A DNA stretch of 39,158 bases from Kiritimatiellota bacterium. GTDB taxonomy: Bacteria > Verrucomicrobiota > Lentisphaeria > Oligosphaerales > JAADHN01. Positions 33,801 to 39,158 of the stretch are shown piece after piece. The DNA lies in contig JAADHN010000136.1 in NCBI GenBank assembly GCA_013151865.1, positions 1-39,158 on the forward strand, given 5' to 3'. The notes under the pieces were generated by a model. It was given only the letters and a program-made list of their open reading frames with translations. It was not told the DNA's origin and did no database searches. Position numbers and translations under genes: made by a program. Every line of letters starts with the position of its first letter. Position 1 is the stretch's first letter.

Positions 33801-33983
33801 AGCGGTCCGAAGTGCGGGCACGGACAGAGCGCCGTCCACGGGGCTCCAGTCGCCGTCGAACTCGTATCGATTCGGCCCGACGTGTCGGGCGATGCGTGCC
33901 TCCCACGGTCCCAGCGGGGTCCGGGAAAGGACCATTCGATCTCGGAGAATGTCCAGCTTTTTCGAAATGATGCGTTCGTCCAT
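30897..33983 (-). CDS. GH38 alpha-mannosidase
   Basis: 1028 residues, the normal size of bacterial GH38 enzymes, from the ATG at 33983 with GGGAG 8 bases upstream. The frame is open further upstream but that extension is unlike the family. There is no signal peptide, so it is cytosolic. An N-terminal beta domain (1-225) is followed by the catalytic (beta/alpha)7 barrel. AGHTHIDTAWLWPVRET carries zinc ligands His235 and Asp237; the nucleophile is Asp347 in CWLPDVFGYPGNLPQIL. The middle three-helix bundle has the family motif ETHRGTYTSQSRTKQANRR, and beta-sandwich domains finish the protein. It removes alpha-linked mannose from oligosaccharides, probably after uptake of N-glycan or mannan fragments. 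It is preceded 248 bases upstream by the giant secreted protein gene on the same strand and faces the PL8 gene across an 85-base gap. Confidence 0.96.
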   Translation of the reverse strand: MDERIISKKLDILRDRMVLSRTPLGPWEARIARHVGPNRYEFDGDWSPVDGALSVPALRTAFLRTRFEVPAPSADPGTAMLLDFGFSDLESLLSVDGRPWAGVDANHTRVPLPAAGPHELTIEAMSLARAWREPGLRRGFGRFDGAALVLVDRVMEAAWLDLLFTWEAVRAVRDPRRRDRLAAALEAALLEIDLTVESERLRRDAESARALLHERVGDIAPDPEGGRILLAGHTHIDTAWLWPVRETIRKCARTFSTAVRLLEQYPEFHFSCSQAQLYAYVREVYPDLYAEIRKWAKAGRWHTTGALWVESDCNVPSGESLIRQILYGLEFFAAEFGTRPRTCWLPDVFGYPGNLPQILKGCGIDYFFTCKLHWQSTNPFPHHLFHWQGIDGSRVLAHIPKLPSGYNGAPRPEQLAAGWENFREKGVYDELLLPFGYGDGGGGPTAQMLEFAERARTFPGLPATRIAGEEEFYDRAAKTARDLPVWEGELYLETHRGTYTSQSRTKQANRRTELLLREAEVWASLAQMSGTSLEPALLHDAWRRVLLQQFHDILPGSSIGEVYVDAAADHARAAKTAKTVRDRAAAALAEIAAVGGDLTVLNALSWERSDPVEAVIELPGDDPVQLIDSNGCACPAQVVERGPSGAARVVFEPASAPAMGIEGFLVRRGHAPETDAALVADRDCLENQFFRIELDKEGAIIRLLDKRNGREVLSDGARANDWQLFQDGPEREAAWNVHDTFDRKRYRFEGAARIEVVETGPVRATVRVSRKYRKTRITCDIRIYRQTPRIDFSAVVDWRERQTMLKVAFPVAVRSPHATFEVQFGAVERPTHRNTSWEEQKFEVAAQRWMDLSEAGYGVSLLNDSRYGCDVRGNVLRLTLLRGPEYPDPKADLGRHRFVYALLPHLGGWTEGGTVRAAAELNAPLRAVPGLPSAGPPSDRSRSFCRIEGAGVVLDTLKPAQDGDGWIARFYEAHGGRTPVRAAFDPAPSTVVPCNFIEEDPGPALPLTDGAFQFRIEPFQVRTFRIRM

Positions 33984-34168
33984 TGTACGTTCTCCCGAAT
34001 CTGCGTGTCCCCACCGGATTGTCGTGTCCCGCTCAGGGGCGATTCGCCTCGGCGGGAGAGCCGTTCGTCCCAGGCGTCGGGTTGTGCCTTCGGTCCCGCG
34101 GAGCATCGCCCACGATGCCGGCATCCTCCGGACGAAACGATCCGGGGGAGGTGCGCCGTCGTCCCGGT

Positions 34169-34195
34169 GGGCTCGCCGCAGATGCAGGCGAGCCC
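34169..34195 (-). terminator. Perfect 9-bp hairpin after the giant secreted protein gene
   Basis: GGGCTCGCC (34169-34177) and GGCGAGCCC (34187-34195) around a 9-base loop, 36 bases past the stop codon of the gene ending at 34232. On the minus strand no U-run follows; on the plus strand GTTTT follows, but no plus-strand gene ends here. It may be a terminator without U-run, an mRNA end-stabiliser between this gene and the mannosidase, or a barrier to antisense transcripts. Confidence 0.4.
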
Positions 34196-34231
34196 GTTTT
34201 CCATGGCGCACCCAGCCCATGAACCGGGCTA

Positions 34232-37200
34232 TTATTGCCGGTCCCGGCCCGACGGCACGGCAAGGGTGACGCCGGCGAGGCCGATGAAGGTCTCCGTGGC
34301 GATGCTGCGAACTTCGAGTGTCTCGACGGTGCGCGTGGGGTCGCAGGCAACATCCGTCATGGTCAGGTGATGCTGCGCCAAGTCCACTCCGCCGTACGTG
34401 ACCCACCGGTCCATGCCGTACGCCGGCTCGACGGGAAGCGGCAGGGCGGCGGTGTCGATGCCGAAATCCTGGAAGAACGCATCGAAATTGAGCGGCGGGA
34501 TCAATTGCGTCACCACGGTCGAACCGTCGGTATAGCGCACACGCACTTCGGCGGCCGGCACATAACACTTTTGCGGCAGAATCATGTTCAAGGACAACAG
34601 ATAGATACGGCGACAACGGCGGCCGATCCGCAGGCGGACGCCGCTCGGCAGTTCGCGCGGCGGGGTGTTCGCGAGCATGACAAGGTCATTGGTTTTCTCG
34701 GCCGGTCCCGGTCCCATGGGGCCGAGCAGGAACGGCACGGGCCCGACCCGGACGCGCCGGGGGATCGGCTGCGTCAGTCGGAACAGGGGCATGGTCCAAT
34801 AGCGGATCATGCTGCCGGGACTGTCCTGATGGTCCCACTGCCAGCGATGGCGGAAACAGCGCTGGATGTCGTCGTTGTAAACACCGGCCAGATCCAGCGG
34901 TACGAAGCGTGCGTTCGCCGGCAGCGGATCGACCACGGTGCGTCGGCGTGTTTGTTTTGCGGACTCCGCACCGGTCCGGCATGCCACAGTCTCGGACCAT
35001 TCGAGGTCCCCTTTGCGGCAATCGAGGAAGAACACGGCCCGCCCGGCCCCGGCGCGTTTCAGTCGCACCCGAACGCGTTGCGGCGTTTGTTCGAGCACGT
35101 CGCAGAAACCGAACGGGTCGCGTATCCGGGTCGTATCGAGGCCGTCGCAGCGGATTTCGCAGACTTCGCCCGGGCGCACGGCGACCGGAGCGTGCACGGC
35201 CCAAGACGCGCCGGTTGTCCGGACCTCGACGGCGGCGCCGCCCGGCGGGGTCCGGACCACGACCCACGGCATCCCGAGGCCGGGCTCGGTCCGGATCGGA
35301 ACAGCGCGTCCGTCCACGGAAACGCTCGCAACCGGGCTGTGGACGGGCAATCGGACCTCCACTCGGACGCCGGGGCGGGTTCGGACTTGGACGGTTTGCG
35401 CGCCGCCGGGAGTGCGTTTCCAGCGCAGGTCCAGACCGGGGCGTGCGAACTCCGCAAATTGCCACGACGTCGGGAATCGCGGTTGCACCCGAATCACTCC
35501 TTGGTCCAACGCGGGGCTCACTCCGAAGACGCCCTCGATCAGGCAGCGGAAGAACGCGCCCTGGGCGGTGGCGGGGTCGTTGCCTCCCTGGACACCGCGG
35601 CGGTCGAAGGTGTAGGAGAAACCGGGAGAAGCGGCGCGGAAACTGCCGGCTGCGACGGTTTCGAGCACGCGACAGCCGGCCTCGAAGTTGCCGGCGAGCA
35701 AGAGCGCCCAGGCCACCATCGTCTCATCGCCGGGCGACCCCATGTGCTGGCTCCAGACTACGGGCCACCAGTCGTTGTCGTACATCCACAGGCCGCCGGC
35801 GGGACCTTGGAATGCCACGTTGCGCAGGTACCAGTCGGTAACGGCGGCAGTTTGATCGGGGGACAGGAGGCCGGTCCAGGCGGGTATCTCGACTTCGAGC
35901 GATTGGGGATGAAGTCGCAACATGCCCAGGGGGCCTTTCGAACCGAACATGGCCTCGGTGTCCGACCACAGTTCCCGTTGTGCCGCGGCCCGGATGCGGG
36001 CGGCTTTTTTTCCATATCGGGCGGCGTCTTCGGTTTTTCCGAGTGCGTCTGCGAACTCCGCAAGGTCGCGGTAGGCGCGCCACACGATGGCGGTCTGGTA
36101 GGCGGAACTCGGGCCGCGACTGTCGTAGTCGCTCTTCCACTGGTGGATGACATCGCGGTAGAGCCCGTCGCCGTCCGGATCGAGCGACGCGTCCACGTAC
36201 CCGGCAGCTCGGACGCATGTCGACCAGAGTTGACGCACCGCTTCGAGGTCCCCGGTCCATTTCCAGTAATGATGCAGGGCATCGATGTACGAGGCGTTGA
36301 ACCGCGTGCCGTGGCCCGGGCTCAGGAAATTTTGGCGGACCGAGCGAATCCAGCCATTCTCGGTCCGGTTTTCCGAGAGCAGACGCAAGTAGTTCAGCGC
36401 CTGCTTCTCGAACCCGATATCCGACGCGGCGTGGACGTGTCGGTAGCAAAAAATGAAGTTCCAGGTGTCGCCGTACTTCGCGTCATGCACCAGTCCCGGC
36501 GGCTGCACGATGCCGGGGAAGAGATCGTTGGCGACCAAGTTGGCGAGGGCCGTCAACTTCGCATCGGGCAGGCGGAAGCGGACCGGACCGTCGCGGTAGA
36601 CGCCGCGGTCCCAGGCGCGCCCGGAGGCTTCGAACGCGGCTTCGGGCGCCGGACGGACCCGGGCGAAGGTGCGGTCGCCTTGGACCGGGATTTCCACAAA
36701 CGTTTGCAGCGCTTGAGCGATCAGGTCACGACGTACGTCCGGGGGGAGGTCGGCGTTCCGTCCGAAATACTCTTCGAGTCGCCGATTCACCGCGACTTCA
36801 TCGTATCCCGGGGAATCGAGAAACACAGTCAGGTACGCCGTGGTCCGTGCGTCCGCTTCGAGGCGGACCGTGGCGTGCAGGGCGGTCATTGGCGGGACTG
36901 TGGCGGCGTTTCCGCCGTTCCAGCCTATCAGTACACGGTAGTCGGTGTCGTGCAGCAACAACGGCGGCGATGCGGGCCGGCGCGAATCAGCCGAAAGGTT
37001 CTTTTGCGGGGTCCGCAGTTCGAGAGAAGCAGGGCCGGCGGTCTTGCCGGGCGCCTTCATGGTCTCGGGCGGCGTCGGCGCGTTCTTGCCGGGGACGGCC
37101 AGTGCCGCCGGCGTCACGGTGCGCGTGTTCTCGGCGCGGTTGTGCAGTTTGACGCGCAAGATCATGCCGTAGGCAGGCACGGTCACAGGGGCCACGGCCT

Positions 37201-39001
37201 CGAGGTCCGCCTCCAATTGGAGTGCGTCGTCGGATAGGTGGTAGCGCACGCGGCCGGGCAACACCTCGAACCGACACTGAGCAAACGCCGAGAATGGCAC
37301 GAATCGTCCGTCGAGGCGGACGCCCGGAACGACGGTCGCCAGGAAAGGGAATTTTTCCATGCGGAGTCGGAATACCGGGCGGCCATCGCAACGCATTCCG
37401 GCCCGGCGATGATGGATTTCGAAGGACCCGCCCGATCCGGGTTTGAATCGGATCCCGTCGGGGAGCGGTCCCTGACGGTCGGGCGCGAGTTCGGTGACGC
37501 CCTGGACGCGGTCGCGCGTCCGCGGCTTCAATCGTGCCGGGAAGGGCGCGAACTTTTGCGACGGAACGTAGGGAAGGGGCGGGGCCGGGTTCGCGCCGTG
37601 CAACAGTTCGGCCGGCAGGCGTACCGCCTCCGGAATGAGACGGTCGCTTGTGGGCAATGGAAACTCCCAGCCGGTGGACGGGCCGGTTTCGGTGGTCTCG
37701 AACACGGCCGGCAGCGTGCCGGCGGCCGCGACCAACTCGACGCCGCACAACAACGCCGGACGCGGGGTTCGGGAAAGGAACTCGATCCGGACCCGCCCAT
37801 CCGGACAGATCACGCCGCGGCATTCTTTAACCACCGGCCGGTCCGGGCGGGCGTTTTCCCCGAAGGGGTCGAATCTCCTGGCGATCCGTCGGCCGTTGAC
37901 CGCGGCGTCGAACACCCGGACTCCGACCCGGCGCACGTCGGGGGCGAGTTCCGCAAAGATCAGGCGCACGTCGTAGACGCCGGGAACGGTGCGCAGTTCG
38001 CAGGCCGTCAAGCCTTCGAGCCCAGTGGCGGCGACCGGGATCGAGTTGGGGTCGATCGGCTTGCGTGCGGCCGCGGTCACTGCATGGGGACGGCCTTCGA
38101 TGTGCACGTCCGGAGAAGTGGCGGCCTTTTCCCATCCGGGCGTGATTGGGGCGGCTGCCGGGCCGAAATCGAACCGGCGCATGATCCCGCCGGGACGGGA
38201 GAACAACAGAAACTCGTTGGGTTTCAGGGCGCGGCGACAGATGCGGACTTCGTCCAAGCGCGCCCCATCGGGCAGCCAATGGCCGCCGAAAGCACGGCTG
38301 CCGATGCCGAGCGTTCCGAGGAACCAGTCGCCTTTGCCGGCGATCGTCGCAGGTGACGAGGCCTGCCCGCGCAGGCGCCCATTCATAAACAGCCGGTAGC
38401 GCGTGCCCTCCCGGGTGAGGGCGAGATGCACCGTGCGATTGGGGTAGAGGGCGTCGGGGACGTGGATCAAGTAGATCAGGCCGTCGCGACGTGTGTAGAT
38501 CCGGAAATGCAGCGGCGCGCCCGGACCGCCGCCGCGCCCGGGGATGGTCAAGAAATCGAACCCGAAAGCACGAGTGCCGGGCGCATCGGGGTCCTCGGCC
38601 ACTTTGGAGGCGATGACGCTGACCCCGATTCGGGGTCCGGTGCGGAGCCAGCACTCGAACGTGAAGTCCTGCCCTTCCGGCAAGGCCTGGGGGGCCTTGC
38701 TGTTCTCCACCGGCAGGCGTAGCGCACCGTTCCCCGGGAAACGTATGGCGCCGCGGTTCGGGAGGCCCGTGGCCGGCACCGGGTCGGGCGCGACCGGAGG
38801 GCTTTGGCGGAGGGCATTGCCGACCCGGACCGGCCGCCAGCCGTTTCCGCTGGCGTCTGCGTAGTCCGCGCCCGGTTCGAAACGCCAATACCCGAGTACA
38901 TCCGCCGGTGCGACCGCGGCGCGGAGGTCCGCCGGGGGCGCGACGGACGCCCACAATGCCATCAATATCGGTATCGGAGATGGGCGGGGGGGGTGCGTCA
39001 C
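34232..39001 (-). CDS. Giant secreted protein: LamG, malectin-like, (alpha/alpha)6 glycosidase-like and beta domains
   Basis: 1589 residues. The start is GTG at 39001, with GGAGG 7 bases upstream, and a signal peptide follows (PIPILMALWASVAPPADLRA). Residues about 35-290 are a LamG fold (VLGYWRFEPGADYADASGNG, FTFECWLRTG, RLDEVRICRRALKPNEF). About 295-455 look malectin-like (MRRFDFGPAAAPITPGWEKA, VRVFDAAVNGRRIA). About 460-790 is a beta supersandwich. About 800-1165 form a six-hairpin barrel as in GH78/GH95-type enzymes (DPDGDGLYRDVIHQWKSDYD near 940, WSQHMGSPGDETMVAWALLL near 1085). The last 420 residues are beta-rich and unassigned. It is probably an exo-acting glycoside hydrolase or an oligosaccharide-processing enzyme outside the cytoplasm; the catalytic acid and base cannot be named. 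It lies upstream of the GH38 gene and may share its transcript. Confidence 0.88.
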   Translation of the reverse strand: MTHPPRPSPIPILMALWASVAPPADLRAAVAPADVLGYWRFEPGADYADASGNGWRPVRVGNALRQSPPVAPDPVPATGLPNRGAIRFPGNGALRLPVENSKAPQALPEGQDFTFECWLRTGPRIGVSVIASKVAEDPDAPGTRAFGFDFLTIPGRGGGPGAPLHFRIYTRRDGLIYLIHVPDALYPNRTVHLALTREGTRYRLFMNGRLRGQASSPATIAGKGDWFLGTLGIGSRAFGGHWLPDGARLDEVRICRRALKPNEFLLFSRPGGIMRRFDFGPAAAPITPGWEKAATSPDVHIEGRPHAVTAAARKPIDPNSIPVAATGLEGLTACELRTVPGVYDVRLIFAELAPDVRRVGVRVFDAAVNGRRIARRFDPFGENARPDRPVVKECRGVICPDGRVRIEFLSRTPRPALLCGVELVAAAGTLPAVFETTETGPSTGWEFPLPTSDRLIPEAVRLPAELLHGANPAPPLPYVPSQKFAPFPARLKPRTRDRVQGVTELAPDRQGPLPDGIRFKPGSGGSFEIHHRRAGMRCDGRPVFRLRMEKFPFLATVVPGVRLDGRFVPFSAFAQCRFEVLPGRVRYHLSDDALQLEADLEAVAPVTVPAYGMILRVKLHNRAENTRTVTPAALAVPGKNAPTPPETMKAPGKTAGPASLELRTPQKNLSADSRRPASPPLLLHDTDYRVLIGWNGGNAATVPPMTALHATVRLEADARTTAYLTVFLDSPGYDEVAVNRRLEEYFGRNADLPPDVRRDLIAQALQTFVEIPVQGDRTFARVRPAPEAAFEASGRAWDRGVYRDGPVRFRLPDAKLTALANLVANDLFPGIVQPPGLVHDAKYGDTWNFIFCYRHVHAASDIGFEKQALNYLRLLSENRTENGWIRSVRQNFLSPGHGTRFNASYIDALHHYWKWTGDLEAVRQLWSTCVRAAGYVDASLDPDGDGLYRDVIHQWKSDYDSRGPSSAYQTAIVWRAYRDLAEFADALGKTEDAARYGKKAARIRAAAQRELWSDTEAMFGSKGPLGMLRLHPQSLEVEIPAWTGLLSPDQTAAVTDWYLRNVAFQGPAGGLWMYDNDWWPVVWSQHMGSPGDETMVAWALLLAGNFEAGCRVLETVAAGSFRAASPGFSYTFDRRGVQGGNDPATAQGAFFRCLIEGVFGVSPALDQGVIRVQPRFPTSWQFAEFARPGLDLRWKRTPGGAQTVQVRTRPGVRVEVRLPVHSPVASVSVDGRAVPIRTEPGLGMPWVVVRTPPGGAAVEVRTTGASWAVHAPVAVRPGEVCEIRCDGLDTTRIRDPFGFCDVLEQTPQRVRVRLKRAGAGRAVFFLDCRKGDLEWSETVACRTGAESAKQTRRRTVVDPLPANARFVPLDLAGVYNDDIQRCFRHRWQWDHQDSPGSMIRYWTMPLFRLTQPIPRRVRVGPVPFLLGPMGPGPAEKTNDLVMLANTPPRELPSGVRLRIGRRCRRIYLLSLNMILPQKCYVPAAEVRVRYTDGSTVVTQLIPPLNFDAFFQDFGIDTAALPLPVEPAYGMDRWVTYGGVDLAQHHLTMTDVACDPTRTVETLEVRSIATETFIGLAGVTLAVPSGRDRQ

Positions 39002-39095
39002 GTGATTTCCTCCGTAGTCGAGCCGTGGTGTCGGGCCTGTCGCTTTATTATTGTGCGTGTCCCCAGGCGGCCTGAAGGGCCGACTTTACCGTAGC

Positions 39096-39150
39096 CTTGG
39101 GCAACGCCCAAGATTGGTCGGCGCCGTACCGATGTACGCTGAAGGCGTAC
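39096..39150. repeat. Two perfect inverted repeats at the right edge, likely part of a dispersed repeat
   Basis: CTTGGGC-AAC-GCCCAAG at 39096-39112 and GTACGC-TGAAG-GCGTAC at 39134-39150. They lie in the untranslated region upstream of the giant secreted protein gene. The translated minus strand (NLGRCPRLR, YAFSV) recalls spurious short ORFs produced by high-copy intergenic repeats in PVC and Bacteroidetes genomes; that link is from memory. The element probably runs past the window end. Confidence 0.45.
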
Positions 39151-39158
39151 TTCAACCT

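Overview
The window is a GC-rich (roughly 60-65% by eye) stretch of bacterial chromosome from a specialised degrader of polysaccharides. It has large secreted modular proteins with LamG, carbohydrate-binding and propeller domains, a periplasmic HEAT domain joined to a sodium symporter, a GH32-like/LamG protein, a sulfatase, a PL8 lyase and a GH38 mannosidase, and no SusC/SusD pair. That combination is typical of the PVC group (Lentisphaerota, Kiritimatiellota, Planctomycetota) or neighbours such as Hydrogenedentota. No rRNA or other phylogenetic marker is present, so the phylum is an inference.

Left block (1-11336, minus strand, read right to left): a probable operon of a GH32-like/LamG protein, a BNR sialidase-like protein (ATGA overlap), a HEAT-repeat sodium:solute symporter, a heparinase-like protein ending in an FG-GAP/PQQ-like propeller, and a secreted protein cut by the window edge. 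It reads as: cut glycans outside the cytoplasm, then import the product with sodium.

Housekeeping insert (11843-13960): yggS (PLP homeostasis, minus) and gap (glyceraldehyde-3-phosphate dehydrogenase, plus) are divergent. gap is followed by a convincing intrinsic terminator.

Middle plus-strand block (14337-19675): a family S1 sulfatase without a signal peptide, a small secreted CBM-like protein and a large secreted protein of unknown function.

Regulatory block (20054-27888): a near-consensus sigma-70 promoter, a 33-codon leader ORF, a ketosynthase-like protein missing one active-site histidine, a membrane histidine kinase translationally coupled to it, a second kinase-like protein whose receiver and H-box are both degenerate, and a complete NtrC-type sigma-54 activator. 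About 1.5 kb that begins inside the ketosynthase gene and ends inside the kinase gene is much AT-richer than its surroundings. I consider this block the best candidate for an undescribed system: a lipid or acyl enzyme relative wired into a two-component circuit that contains a decommissioned kinase.

Right block (28103-39001): a secreted PL8 polysaccharide lyase (plus), convergent with a cytosolic GH38 alpha-mannosidase and a 1589-residue secreted LamG/malectin/(alpha/alpha)6 protein (both minus). The last 150 bases hold two perfect short hairpins that look like part of a dispersed intergenic repeat. No tRNA, rRNA, CRISPR array, transposase or recognisable sigma-54 promoter was found.
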